Made by a program: the position numbers and the translations under genes
Notes under the pieces: model-generated
Databases searched by the model: none
The model's input: the letters and a program-made list of their open reading frames with translations, nothing else
What the model was told of the DNA's origin: nothing
DNA from: Saccharofermentans sp.
GTDB lineage: Bacteria; Bacillota; Clostridia; Saccharofermentanales; Saccharofermentanaceae
DNA length: 64,000 nucleotides
Direction: 5' to 3'
NCBI GenBank assembly: GCA_024688685.1
Contig: JAILDX010000035.1
Coordinates: forward strand, 1 to 64,000
In this document: piece after piece, positions 7,845-17,300 of the stretch
How the letters are laid out: each line of letters opens with the position of its first letter
Position numbering within the stretch: the stretch's first letter is position 1

Positions 7845-10694
7845 TCACTTCCTCACAAACCTGAACACATTCGCCTTATCTTCATCGGAAAGCTCAGTAA
7901 CGTACTTAAGATACATATCCGAAACATAATCATTTTTCCCGTCATCGGCGATCTTCTGCAAAACGCCACGCGCCTCATCGCGACGGCCTAAATGGAACAG
8001 CCTGATCGCTTCCTTAAAATCAGCAGCATTTGCAGAACGCTTAGCCCGTTCATCTTCGGGCAGGCAGTCCAGCACTTCGTAAACTGACTTAACCTCATTA
8101 ACTCCGGCGACCTGCACCATTCCAAGATAACGAAGACTCAGCGTATCAGCACACGACATCCTGTCAAGCGTATCCTTCGAAATGAGCATTGCGGTCTTAA
8201 ACTGCTTGGTAAGCGACTCGAGTCTTGAGCTGATGTTAACCGTGTCAGATATGACGGTGCCGGACAGACGCTCGCTCTCGCCGACGATGCCTACCATCGC
8301 CATGCCCGAGTGCAGGCCGATGCCGATGTTGATGCTGCTCACGTTCAACGATACAGCTGTATCAGGGTCCAGCACGATTGCCTTATAAAGGGCAACCCCG
8401 GCATTTACCGCGTCGTCCGCGTTCTCAAAGAGCGCCATTATCGCGTCGCCGATGTACTTGTCGATGAAGCCGTTGTTCTTACGTATGATCGGACCGGCCT
8501 TGCCGTAAACAACGTTTACAAAGGAGAAGTTCTCTTTCGCGGTCATGATCTCGGAATTGATCGAGAATGAGCGAATGTCGCAGAACAGGACCGTGAGGTC
8601 GCGGCTGCTTGCGTCGCCAAGAGTGAGATCAGTAATACTTTCTTTCCCGAGGTATTCCTTGAACTTCTGCGGAACGAACTTGTAGTAGAACTTCTCGGCC
8701 TTGTCCTTCTCGTTGAAGAGTGTCTCGAGGCTCTGACCCATTTCGTTGACCTTGGAGCAGATATCGCCGAGCTCGTCCTTCGACTTGTATCTGACCCTCG
8801 CGGAGAAATCGCCTTCGGAGATCTTCTCGACGGTGCTGCGCGCTTTCCTGATCGACCTCGTGATGCGGTACGTGCTGATGGTCACGACGAGCGTCATGAT
8901 GACGAAAATCAGGGAGCCGTAGAACAACTCGTTGACGATAAAGTCTCTTCTAAGGCTCCAGAAACCCTTGTTCTCCGTGGTCGCAACAAAATAAAAACAC
9001 CCGCTGCCGTTCTTGTCGCGTATCCGTTTTATCGCATTGATGCTGCTCGTGCGGGCGTTTTTGCGGTCAACAAAGGAGTTGATGTTGTTTATGGTGCGGA
9101 CCCCGTCAGTCGCCTCTGCGCCCTCGAAATAGTCAAGCTCCGCATTATCATACATGGGCTGTACCAGACGGTCGCTCCTGCCCAGGACAACATCTCTGCC
9201 GTCGCCCTCATCGTGATAGACGACCGCGAAATAGAAATCGTCTCTCAGTCTTGCGGGGCTGTCCTCTCCAAGACTCTGTAACATCTCGTCAAGCTGATGA
9301 TACGCATTGCCCGTATTGCCGTTAACTTCCAGAAGCGGCTCGAAATCGTACCCGTCAAGTTTCTCCGCACCCAGCTCGCCAATGACTGCGATCTCGGTCT
9401 TGATACTCTCGTTGTTCTGATTAATGAAAAATACATAAAGAGAGATAGCTATCGATGTTATAAGGAACATAAGAACAGGGATCGTAATTGCGATCTGTTT
9501 GAACAGCAATGTCTTCTTCCTGATTATCAGATTGATCACGAGCATCACTGCAAGCAGCTCTGCCGCGATATTCAGAAGACTCACAAATATCATCGCCACG
9601 TGGAAATCAATCTTGATGACAATGTCCTTGTCCGTCAGTTTGCCGTCGCTGTATGTCATGAGCCCGTTGTTGAGGCAGACGGCGAGGACGGTATTTTCAT
9701 TCTCATCAATATATGAATCAATAAACATTATGTAAGAACCGCCGCTGATCTCAAATGCTTCACATAGATTACCATCTATGAGTGTATAGACTTTAGTCGG
9801 CTCATTCTTATCGACAACATAATATGTGTCGCCAACCAAAACCGCCTGCGTAAAATAGCGATTATCAGGCTGGCCATCAACACTTAAGTCGAACCTGTAT
9901 ATAACATCCTCCAAAGGAGCACCGAACGCGGCTTTGTAAACAGAACCGTCGCTCTTAAAAAACAAAAATCCGCCATCTACAGGAATAACAGACGAAATAT
10001 AATTGCTGTCAGCATCTATTCCATATTTGTCACTTGCGGTTACTGCCGAAGTTGCAGTATCTATAGAGTAAAGTGTGGCACCGTCAGGTTCGACAACGGC
10101 AAAGTTAACTTTCCCGTCTTCATAGTGAAGTCTCGTAATCCTGGAACCGTTTGAGTTCGTGGAATAATTGAACTTGCAGACCTCACCGAGGTATTTGAAA
10201 TCGCTTGATATATGTACGATGCGTTCCTCGGTGATAAACGTACTGTCTGTTATGTCGTAGGTTACACCGTAAAAATCGTCTTCATCAGTAACGGCGATAT
10301 TATAGATACGGAAATAATCACTGTCGAACTGACTGGTCATAAGGCGTGCTTCCTTGCCAAAACTCTGCTCGCCTGTGTTTAAATTGATAACAGCGCCCAG
10401 CCTGTCATAAGAATAACTGTTATTGCACTGGAAATATGCCGTACCCTTATCATTGACCGTGAACTGCTCAACTTCTCCAAGCCTTGTCTGACCCTGGTTA
10501 TTAAGATCAAGATCCGTGAAGAAAACTACGTATGGTCTTGTTACGCTAAAATCGGACAGAAACAGAATAATAAACAACGACACTGCAAGCGCCAGTACGA
10601 TCCATCTGGCTTTACCGCATGTCTTATAGATCAGCCTCTTCAGAAAGGCTAACGGTCTGGGTAATGGTTTCTTGTTGCTGCTGTTTTCGACCAT
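7845..10694 (-). CDS. Membrane class III adenylate cyclase with HAMP domain
   Basis: 949 aa membrane protein predicted to make cAMP from ATP. There is a membrane segment near residues 31-50, then a large extracytoplasmic region (about 55-360) that looks like a beta-propeller or repeated strand fold, membrane segments near 365-392 and 400-422, a second external region, a membrane segment near 592-612, a HAMP linker (about 615-670) and a class III cyclase domain (about 695-880). The metal-binding Asp pair is present (FCDIRSFS near 705, IGDAIMALF near 749), as are the ATP-specifying Lys in FIDKYIGD and Asp in VISDTVN, and the NISSRLE motif. No Shine-Dalgarno is visible before the ATG, so the true start is less sure. 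The 290-aa lipoprotein gene is divergent. Confidence 0.88.
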   Translation of the reverse strand: MVENSSNKKPLPRPLAFLKRLIYKTCGKARWIVLALAVSLFIILFLSDFSVTRPYVVFFTDLDLNNQGQTRLGEVEQFTVNDKGTAYFQCNNSYSYDRLGAVINLNTGEQSFGKEARLMTSQFDSDYFRIYNIAVTDEDDFYGVTYDITDSTFITEERIVHISSDFKYLGEVCKFNYSTNSNGSRITRLHYEDGKVNFAVVEPDGATLYSIDTATSAVTASDKYGIDADSNYISSVIPVDGGFLFFKSDGSVYKAAFGAPLEDVIYRFDLSVDGQPDNRYFTQAVLVGDTYYVVDKNEPTKVYTLIDGNLCEAFEISGGSYIMFIDSYIDENENTVLAVCLNNGLMTYSDGKLTDKDIVIKIDFHVAMIFVSLLNIAAELLAVMLVINLIIRKKTLLFKQIAITIPVLMFLITSIAISLYVFFINQNNESIKTEIAVIGELGAEKLDGYDFEPLLEVNGNTGNAYHQLDEMLQSLGEDSPARLRDDFYFAVVYHDEGDGRDVVLGRSDRLVQPMYDNAELDYFEGAEATDGVRTINNINSFVDRKNARTSSINAIKRIRDKNGSGCFYFVATTENKGFWSLRRDFIVNELFYGSLIFVIMTLVVTISTYRITRSIRKARSTVEKISEGDFSARVRYKSKDELGDICSKVNEMGQSLETLFNEKDKAEKFYYKFVPQKFKEYLGKESITDLTLGDASSRDLTVLFCDIRSFSINSEIMTAKENFSFVNVVYGKAGPIIRKNNGFIDKYIGDAIMALFENADDAVNAGVALYKAIVLDPDTAVSLNVSSINIGIGLHSGMAMVGIVGESERLSGTVISDTVNISSRLESLTKQFKTAMLISKDTLDRMSCADTLSLRYLGMVQVAGVNEVKSVYEVLDCLPEDERAKRSANAADFKEAIRLFHLGRRDEARGVLQKIADDGKNDYVSDMYLKYVTELSDEDKANVFRFVRK

Positions 10695-10746
10695 GCATTT
10701 ATATTACACTATGATGTAGAATAAGTCTTGTGGAGGATAGAACATA

Positions 10747-11619
10747 ATGAGAAAGAATTTTGCAGCTGCTATTTGCATTTGCATAACCGCCGTGTTTATC
10801 TGCTCATGCTCAAGTATCAAGAGCAAGGGCACGCTTATCACGTATGCGAACAGGGAATACGGGAAATGCGATTTTATCAAAGAGGAAGTCACGGAAAACC
10901 GAAACGGCAAAGTCAGGACCATCTATCTGGTCGATCAGGAGACGGGGATCGAGTACACTGTGACATCCGAGCTGCATGAGCTAAATATCGACGGGAGCCA
11001 TCTCGGGTATTCGGAGTATACGAGCTCTAGTTTTATTGAACGCTATATTGACTACATCAGGGGAAATGCGGAGGATGAGCTTGAAGACATCGAGAATGAG
11101 TACGGCGTGGAGATAAGTGATAATCTCGGGGAGATCAATTTCGATGAGAGGCCGGAGACGGGGAAGCCGGAGGAAGTTGCGCAGACCGTCAGGGATGTTG
11201 TCGAGAGTTACGATGAGAAGGATCTGCTCGATCTGTCGTACGTGGTGCATTCGGAGGGAGGCCAGGCTTATCTGGGTATCCTCGACGAGACCGGGAAGTG
11301 GATCGAGAACGATACGTACGCGGTCATCGACTATGTTCAGAGCGTGTTCCCCGATGCTGAGTACAGGTCGTCGATTTATGGCACGCCGGAGTCCTATGTC
11401 AATTACGAGGATATGGAGAAACTGCGGGCGCTTGGATGTGATGAGTCGAACAGTTTCAATACGGAGTTCTTCTTCTTCTCGGATCCGAAATGGGGTACGA
11501 TCGTCGCGTTCAATCTCGACAGCATCGGTCTGGACGGATACATGATAAACGATTACCGCGATTTCTTCGCCGAGGACACGCTCGACTGCGACGCGCTGGG
11601 GATACATTATAACAATTAA
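10747..11619 (+). CDS. Putative lipoprotein, unknown function
   Basis: 290 aa. The N-terminus is a lipoprotein signal peptide with the lipobox-like end FICSC near residue 20, so the mature protein is probably anchored at the outer face of the membrane. The rest is acidic, mixed alpha/beta, without a domain I recognise. GGAGG lies about 11 nt upstream of the ATG. It is divergent from the adenylate cyclase gene (52 bp gap) and converges on the dus gene, whose restored frame would overlap its stop by 4 bp. Function unknown. Confidence 0.75.
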   Translation: MRKNFAAAICICITAVFICSCSSIKSKGTLITYANREYGKCDFIKEEVTENRNGKVRTIYLVDQETGIEYTVTSELHELNIDGSHLGYSEYTSSSFIERYIDYIRGNAEDELEDIENEYGVEISDNLGEINFDERPETGKPEEVAQTVRDVVESYDEKDLLDLSYVVHSEGGQAYLGILDETGKWIENDTYAVIDYVQSVFPDAEYRSSIYGTPESYVNYEDMEKLRALGCDESNSFNTEFFFFSDPKWGTIVAFNLDSIGLDGYMINDYRDFFAEDTLDCDALGIHYNN

Positions 11620-12544
11620 AAATCTTTTAGGACGTGGGCGACCGCGTCCTCATATTCATTGTATTTCTTCGCTTTCATCACTTTCCTGATGTCGCGCTCG
11701 CGGCCCTCGAAAAGGACTTCCCAGTACGACCACAACTCCCTCATCTTGTGAAGGACGTTGATGTCGGGCGACATGACCTTTTGGTACTCGTGGTACAGAG
11801 TGTCGTGAAGTTGTTTGAATTTGGTGAGGTCGGTCCCCGCCGTTTTTCCTTTTATTTGTCCGCAAGTGACGGATCGGATATCAGTCCTCTGCCAAGCATT
11901 ACGGTGCCGGTTTTATCCGGCAGCTCGTCGTAGTCTTCTTTTGTAAAAATGTTTCCGTTATATACGAGAGGGGCGTTCGAATGCTCAAGAGCGTATGTAA
12001 AGTACTCCATTCTGACGTCGCCTTTATAGAAGTCAGATCTTATCCTCGGATGGATGATCAGCTCGCAGATTGGGAATTCGTTGAAGATCTTTACGAGGTC
12101 ATAGAACTCGTCGGGGTGGTAGTACCCGAGCCGCGTTTTGATCGATATTTTAGTGCTGTTGTTTTCCGCATAGTTGTAGATGTCGTCCAGGAACTTCTTA
12201 AGCTCTATTGTCTCTGGAAGAAATGCCGCGCCTTTGCCCTTTGCGCAGACGGTTCCGGACGGACATCCGAGATTGAGATTTATCTCGCTGTAACCCATGC
12301 TCTTGAGCTCTTTTGCCGCATCGATAAAACAGTCTGACCTGTTCGTGAGGATCTGCGGAACCAGATTTATCGCGGCGTTGTTCCCGGGGTCGACATCCTT
12401 TCGCTCCCGCGGCGTCATCGGACTCTTCTCCGACGGCGACACGAACGGCGCGAAATACTTATCGACATGACCATATATCATGTTATATGTATTGCGGTAA
12501 ATGTAACCGGTGATCCCTTCAAGCGGCGCGAAATAAATATTCAT
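11616..12544 (-). pseudogene. dus: tRNA-dihydrouridine synthase (Dus family) with a C-terminal frameshift
   Basis: The uninterrupted frame (12544-11852, 230 aa) is the FMN-binding TIM-barrel of a Dus enzyme, which reduces uridine in tRNA: N-terminal APLEGITGYIYRN, the catalytic-loop Cys in NLGCPSGTVCAKGKG, and VYNGNIFTKEDY and VMLGRGLISDP for FMN binding. It stops after SLADK, far short of the usual 310-330 aa. Just beyond, another frame (down to the stop at 11616-11618) continues the family's helical tRNA-binding domain: KTAGTDLTKFKQLHD ... MRELWSYW ... RDIRKVMKAKKY. One missing base in the A-rich run near 11850 restores a single protein of about 309 aa. It is either a recent frameshift mutation or a sequencing/assembly error; slippage on the A-run is a further possibility. 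Confidence 0.85.
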
Positions 12545-12603
12545 GAGATGATTATACTCTACCTCAGTGGTATAATTGAACTCATTGGAAAGGAGATAGC
12601 AAA

Positions 12604-13613
12604 ATGGACGATATACTTAGCAATTATGTACGGATAATAGTATTAACAGTATTGTTCCATTTTATAGATTATATAATTATTCGAAAGCGCAATTTATAGT
12701 TCCGGCAGCACAGTTGACTGCGATGAGCGGTTCCGTGATAAATGCTATCGAGTTTTACTTGACTGGAGAGGACGCTACTGTTTCTGGTGCTGATGCGCTC
12801 GATGGCAATTATGTTGTTATCCTGAGTGAAGTTGATTCAACAACTATGACTTCTTTGATAGATGTGTCTTCTGCAACAGTTGCTTTTGACGGCTATATTA
12901 AGGTTAGCCGTGGTGAAAAACCTATAACAATAAATCTCACTACCCCATATCTGTATGGTGGAGGAAACCTGTTGGTAACAACTATGTGCACTTCAAGTTA
13001 TTGGGCAGGATCCTGTCGTTATTATGGAATCAATTGTGAAAACGCAGCCTGCGAGAGCCATCGGGATGAATCCCCATATGATGCCTCTGCTACTGGGGGT
13101 AACGTGAAGAACTTTATGCCAAAAACAACATTCTATTATGGAGATGGACAGGCAACAGTAACAACAGCTCCGACAGCAAACGATCGCGATTATGGACCTT
13201 CCAGTGTAATCTATGTCGTAAATTATGCCTTTGCATCCGGCGCTGATTCATCATGGCTGATGAACAGCAGTAATAATCTGACATTTACTATCAAGAGAAG
13301 CAGAATGGATGATCTTACATTTGGTAATGTTGCGGGAGTTTTTGTTGATGATACTGCTGTTCCGGATTCATCTTTCGGTCTTGAACAGGGGAGTGCTGTC
13401 ATCACACTCAGTGCTGAATACATGAAGACCCTTGCTGAAGGCAAGCATTCCTTCAGAGTTGAATTCACCGACCCTTATACGGTAACAACCAGCTTCACGA
13501 TCGTAAAGGCTTCACCACAAACGGGTGAGTTCGCAAGTCCGATGCTTATCGTGCTTTCAGGTATGTTCCTTGCAGCCGTTGCAGCATTCGTTGTTAAGTC
13601 ACGGAAGGCATGA
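12604..13613 (+). pseudogene. N-terminally truncated cell-surface protein with C-terminal sorting-like signal
   Basis: From 12621 one frame encodes a protein without a proper start: it runs through VPFYRLYNYSKAQF and VPAAQLTAMSGSVINAIEF, which resembles the interior of secreted beta-sandwich surface proteins. A good ribosome binding site (AAAGGAGATAG) and ATG lie at 12604, but that ATG is in another frame and yields only a 31-aa peptide ending at 12699. The later TTG at 12714 would remove part of the conserved segment. The C-terminus has SPQTGE, a hydrophobic stretch and KSRKA, the layout of an LPXTG-like sortase substrate. The signal peptide is missing. This best fits a deletion that joined a start region out of frame to the body of the gene. 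Confidence 0.6.
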
Positions 13614-13642
13614 TTATCATTATTGCTAACCAATAGAAATCG

Positions 13643-13672
13643 GAAAGTCCCTGCAGCCGCGGGGACTTTTCA
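13643..13672 (+). terminator. Rho-independent terminator
   Basis: AAAGTCCC pairs with GGGGACTTTT around a short GC-containing loop, with a T-run at its 3' side. It lies 30 bp after the sortase-signal protein and would end that transcript. Confidence 0.75.
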
Positions 13673-13766
13673 TTTGACGAAATACTGTTATGGGCAGAAA
13701 TTGAATATCGTGAGGTATAAAACTCGTTTATAATATTACTCATAAGACGGAGGAGGTCCGGCGAAA

Positions 13767-14372
13767 ATGAAGACCAAACACACAAAAGTATTTGCGCTAA
13801 TTCTCTGTATTGTTACTATGTTCCAGCTTGCGTCATGCGCTGCTGCCAACACAACTGAAGCAACCTCTGCGCCGACTGTCACTGAGGCGAGTGCCGCACC
13901 GTCGGAGGGTGACGGAGAGCATACCGGCAAGCGGGTGTATTTCGCGGGACCGCTTTTTAATCAGGGCGAGAAGGATTTTAACCTCAGGCTGACCAATGTT
14001 CTGGAAGCGCACGGTTACACGGTTTTCCTGCCGCAGCGTGACGGCATAGAGGCGGTGCTCCTGGAGGGCAAGACCGAACAGGAGATGTCCGAAATGATTT
14101 TCGCGCTGGATGAGAGCGAGGTCCTCAAGGCGGACATCCTTTTCATGAACATGGATGGTCGTGCTCCCGATGAAGGCGCATGCGTCGAACTCGGCATCGC
14201 GTACGCGAACGGGATCAGGTGCTACGGCGTGAAGACCGACACCAGATCAGTCGAGAAATCCATCGATATCAATCCGATGATCACCGGCTGCATGACCGAG
14301 CTTTTCACGTATTACGACGGCGACGAGCTCATCGCAGCACTGGAACAGTACTTATCCGAGAATGAGCTGTAA
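13767..14372 (+). CDS. Lipoprotein with nucleoside 2-deoxyribosyltransferase-like domain
   Basis: 201 aa. Residues 1-22 form a lipoprotein signal peptide with lipobox LASC, then a Thr/Ala/Ser-rich linker to about residue 50. The remainder matches the nucleoside 2-deoxyribosyltransferase fold: KRVYFAGPLFNQGEKDFN at its start, VFLPQRDG, DILFMNMDGRAPDEGACVELGIAYANG (the Asp and Glu that form the active site in the family) and CYGVKTDTRS. These enzymes normally exchange bases on deoxynucleosides in the cytoplasm, so an exported lipidated form is odd. A strong GGAGGAGG-type site precedes the ATG. It is 9 nt upstream of an acetyltransferase gene and probably in one operon with the next two genes. 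Confidence 0.8.
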   Translation: MKTKHTKVFALILCIVTMFQLASCAAANTTEATSAPTVTEASAAPSEGDGEHTGKRVYFAGPLFNQGEKDFNLRLTNVLEAHGYTVFLPQRDGIEAVLLEGKTEQEMSEMIFALDESEVLKADILFMNMDGRAPDEGACVELGIAYANGIRCYGVKTDTRSVEKSIDINPMITGCMTELFTYYDGDELIAALEQYLSENEL

Positions 14373-14381
14373 AGGTGTTAT

Positions 14382-14810
14382 ATGGCAGACATTGAATATG
14401 AGATAACAGACAGGATATCACCTGAAGAATATATGGAGTTCAGGAGGCTCGTCGGCTGGAGGGAGTTCCCGCTGGAACAGGCCGAGACGGGTCTTTCCAA
14501 TTCCGCGTTTTTGTGCTGCTTTCGTAAGGACGACAAGCCGATAGCTTTGGGCCGTGTGATCTGGGATGGCGGATATGTGGTTTACATCGCTGACGTCATC
14601 GTCCACCCCGAGTATCAGGGCAACGGCCTGGGCAGAGCGGTGATGGAGCAGATCATGGCGCAGATCAGGGCGTGGCTCAAGCCGGGTTATAAGGTGATGG
14701 TCAGTCTGATGAGCGCCAAAGGCAAGGAACCGTTCTACAACAAGTTCGGATTTGTAAACCGCCCGGATGAGCATTTCGGGTGCGGCATGTGTCAATGGAT
14801 GGAAGGGTAA
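14382..14810 (+). CDS. GNAT-family N-acetyltransferase
   Basis: 142 aa, a single GNAT domain. The acetyl-CoA-binding motif A is clear: VYIADVIVHPEYQGNGLGRAVMEQI (Q/R-x-x-G-x-G/A form), followed by motif B containing FYNKFGFVNRP. The acceptor substrate is unknown. It follows the deoxyribosyltransferase-like lipoprotein gene by 9 nt and precedes the zinc-ribbon membrane protein gene by 6 nt, so all three are likely co-transcribed. AAAGGTG precedes the ATG. Confidence 0.88.
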   Translation: MADIEYEITDRISPEEYMEFRRLVGWREFPLEQAETGLSNSAFLCCFRKDDKPIALGRVIWDGGYVVYIADVIVHPEYQGNGLGRAVMEQIMAQIRAWLKPGYKVMVSLMSAKGKEPFYNKFGFVNRPDEHFGCGMCQWMEG

Positions 14811-14816
14811 AAGAAG

Positions 14817-16106
14817 ATGTACGAGAAGATCCGCGATTCTTTCATTGAGGAACTAAGCAATTACTATATGACCGGCGCGATGCCTTCGCATGCCTCGGTA
14901 AACATGAGGCGCGCCCTCACCGATCATTCGGACAGGCTTAAGCAGAAGGGCGTGAAATACCGTCCGAGTTTTCTGTACACGATCGACGATCGTCCCGGCG
15001 AGGTCAGGTTCGATACCAATTCTTTTATAACGTGCAACTGCTACAAGCACTGCAATACAGTGTTTGAGTATACCGATGGCGTCACGGGCCTGAGGAGCGA
15101 TGAGTCGACCGACGATGTCGTTTATCTCCAGGTGATCGACCGCAAGGACGCTGATGTGGGTGCTGGTCAGGGCACGCGGAGTGAGGATCAGATAATCATA
15201 TGTCCCAACTGCGGACACCGCGCTCCGGCTTCCGGATTTGTTGACGGATGCCCGATGTGCTCCACTAAGTTTGAGATCGACAACGTTTTCCCGTGCGTCA
15301 ATTCATATTACTCAATGATATGGCCGATGCCCAAAAAGGACTTTGCGCACCGCGGGATGAAGATAGCCGCCATAGCAGGTGTCGCAGGGGGCGGTATGAT
15401 CGATCTGCTTATGATTCTGTTCTCGCTCTTTAGCCAGAGCGGCGGTTATATTATTGTTGCTATGATTGCGGGAACAGTTCTGGCCTTTATTGCAGGCTGG
15501 GCCATTTTCTGTCTTGTTTATATGGGGATTCTATTTTTCAATTCCATAACTGCCACGGCCGGACTGGTGACCATGGCCGCCGACACCATGGATCTGACCG
15601 GCGCCATGACCAGCCAGAAGAAAACGGAGGCGGCCGTAAGACCTCTCGATCCGGGCTTCTCGTTTAAGCTGTTTGAGGGTAAGGTTATTTCGTATCTTCG
15701 TACTTTGGCGTATTCGGACAACAGGCAGGACTGCAGTATTTATGTTGGTTCTGGCGATCTGTCTTTTATGGACGATATTGTCGATATGAGGTATCGCGGC
15801 GCGACCAAACTCGAGAAAGCAGTTGTCGTCGGTGAGTATATGCACCTGGTTATGACTGTGTATCTGGATAACGTTTATTATGTGAACGGTGCGTTCAGCA
15901 GGGTGCGCGAGAACTTCCTTGTTGAGCTGGTTCGCCGCAAGGGCGTTCAGACGGTTCCTGATTTTTCTGCTTATAACATTAACTGTGCGAGCTGCGGCGG
16001 CTCGTTTGACGCGGTGCTGTCCAGGAGTTGCCCGTACTGTGGGTCGGCTTACGAGCTGGCGTCGCAGGACTGGAGCGTTGTGCTGGTCGCTAAAGCGGGG
16101 AAGTAG
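14817..16106 (+). CDS. Zinc-ribbon membrane protein with TIM44-like domain
   Basis: 429 aa. Cysteine pairs in the N-terminal half (CNCYKHC near residue 70, CPNCGHRAP and CPMCSTKF near 125-150) form a zinc ribbon. Two membrane segments follow near 185-215 and 220-245. The part at about 280-390 (FSFKLFEGKVISYLRTLAYS ... MDDIVDMRYRG) resembles the soluble TIM44-like domain found next to zinc ribbons in Clostridia. A final zinc ribbon (CASCGGSF, CPYCGSAY) lies near the C-terminus. Function is unknown. Similar zinc-ribbon membrane proteins occur at 28.7, 21.3 and 61.3 kb. Confidence 0.75.
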   Translation: MYEKIRDSFIEELSNYYMTGAMPSHASVNMRRALTDHSDRLKQKGVKYRPSFLYTIDDRPGEVRFDTNSFITCNCYKHCNTVFEYTDGVTGLRSDESTDDVVYLQVIDRKDADVGAGQGTRSEDQIIICPNCGHRAPASGFVDGCPMCSTKFEIDNVFPCVNSYYSMIWPMPKKDFAHRGMKIAAIAGVAGGGMIDLLMILFSLFSQSGGYIIVAMIAGTVLAFIAGWAIFCLVYMGILFFNSITATAGLVTMAADTMDLTGAMTSQKKTEAAVRPLDPGFSFKLFEGKVISYLRTLAYSDNRQDCSIYVGSGDLSFMDDIVDMRYRGATKLEKAVVVGEYMHLVMTVYLDNVYYVNGAFSRVRENFLVELVRRKGVQTVPDFSAYNINCASCGGSFDAVLSRSCPYCGSAYELASQDWSVVLVAKAGK

Positions 16107-16153
16107 TTGCGGGCGCCGGGGCGCGCTGGCTGGCGTTCAATAGATCGAAGTGC

Positions 16154-16260
16154 GCTGTCGCAAATTAATGGCTACTTTGTGTTAATTTTTTTAACACAAA
16201 ACTCTGAAAAATTGCGAGTCGCAAATAATAGCTGATTTGTGTTAATTTTATTAACACAGA
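16154..16260 (+). repeat. Family A palindromic repeat, copy A2
   Basis: CTGTCGCAAATTAATGG, a TTTGTGTTAA...TTAACACAAA hairpin (about 16176-16200), TTGCGAGTCGCAA (about 16212-16224) and a second TTTGTGTTAA...TTAACACA hairpin. The orientation is the same as copy A3, and A2 and A3 bracket the nuclease-like gene. The remainder of 16107-16429 shows nothing that I recognise. Confidence 0.85.
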
Positions 16261-16429
16261 TTGAGGGAAAGATTGACACGCGAGATTCACATGTGAAGTG
16301 AGATGCTTGGCATGATTTGCCATTGTTCAGTTTATTACATAATATCGTTTAAATGTTACATATGAACTGCTGTTTTTGATGTCACCTGCTTAAAAAGTCT
16401 CAACTTTAGGGGGTAGATGAACATTTCTA

Positions 16430-16475
16430 TTGTACATACTTCCCGGCGATTGTATTGTAATAACAAAAAGGGGTG
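16430..16475 (+). promoter_or_regulatory. Promoter and ribosome binding site of the nuclease-like gene
   Basis: TTGTAC (16430-16435), 17 bp, TATTGT (16453-16458) form a sigma-A-like promoter. AAGGGGTG (16468-16475) is a strong ribosome binding site placed 6 nt before GTG at 16482. It favours that start over the GTG at 16473, which lies inside the binding site. Confidence 0.55.
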
Positions 16476-16481
16476 ATAAAA

Positions 16482-17246
16482 GTGTTTTTATCAGAAGAAC
16501 AGGCTAAGCTCCGAATTGATTATCTGAACAAGCAGATTGATTCATTGCCGGAAGGTCATTTATACGAGAGGACTACGCGTGGAAAAACATATTCAGCAAT
16601 CTGGATCAAGTCGTATCCGAAGACCTCCAAATATAGTCATCGATATTTCAGCACCACCAGAAGTCCGGGAAAAGATCTTGCAGCGCTGGCGCTCAAGCGC
16701 GCAAAGCTTGTCGATGAAGTTAACACACTTCTCATGCAGATTGGAATCAACCGCAATACCAGGCGCCGGATCTCTCTAGTTGCGCGCAGGGGAGAGCCTG
16801 TCAAAATGGATTATGAGTTCTTCTGCAAGCTGAAGAAAACAGAAGACACAAATACGTATCCAAAGCCAAAGAAATGCTACGAGTACAAAGGGATCCTGTT
16901 TCGCTCCAAGAGCGAACAGATCATAGCTGAATACCTTGATAAAATGGGTTACCCGTACTCGTATGAATCAAGACTGACGATGGAAAATAAAACGGTCCAT
17001 CCGGATTTTTCAGTTTACATTCCCGAGATAGATAAAGTGATCTTTATCGAGTTCATGGGGCGAATGGACGATAGAGATTACATTCTCGACGCCGGCGAAC
17101 GTTTCAAGTTTTACGGGAACAAGGGGTTCATGGTCGGGCGCGACGTTATCTTTATTTGCGAAACCGACACAAACGCCTTCGACACAGGCATGCTTGACAT
17201 ATGGATCAACGCATTGATTATGGCGAATACGGAGGTTGCGAAATAG
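16482..17246 (+). CDS. PD-(D/E)XK-like nuclease-family protein, flanked by family A repeats
   Basis: 254 aa (257 if started at GTG 16473). The N-terminal half is basic and rich in coiled or helical segments (residues about 1-110). The C-terminal half has a pattern like restriction-endonuclease folds: Glu in FRSKSEQIIAEYL, PD in HPDFSVYIPEIDKV, and Glu in IFIEFMGRMDDRDY, where the usual ExK lysine is replaced. Many gut Clostridia encode proteins of this type; their function is not known to me. A second member, only moderately similar, is at 60322-61086 on the minus strand (shared FRSK-x-E, PD, PEI-x-KV and E-x-x-G). Copies A2 and A3 of a palindromic repeat lie on both sides. It has its own promoter. 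Confidence 0.6.
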   Translation: MFLSEEQAKLRIDYLNKQIDSLPEGHLYERTTRGKTYSAIWIKSYPKTSKYSHRYFSTTRSPGKDLAALALKRAKLVDEVNTLLMQIGINRNTRRRISLVARRGEPVKMDYEFFCKLKKTEDTNTYPKPKKCYEYKGILFRSKSEQIIAEYLDKMGYPYSYESRLTMENKTVHPDFSVYIPEIDKVIFIEFMGRMDDRDYILDAGERFKFYGNKGFMVGRDVIFICETDTNAFDTGMLDIWINALIMANTEVAK

Positions 17247-17300
17247 CTCTCCGGGTTTAGTTTGAACTCGAATAGCTGTTATAAGCTATTATGTTTGAAA

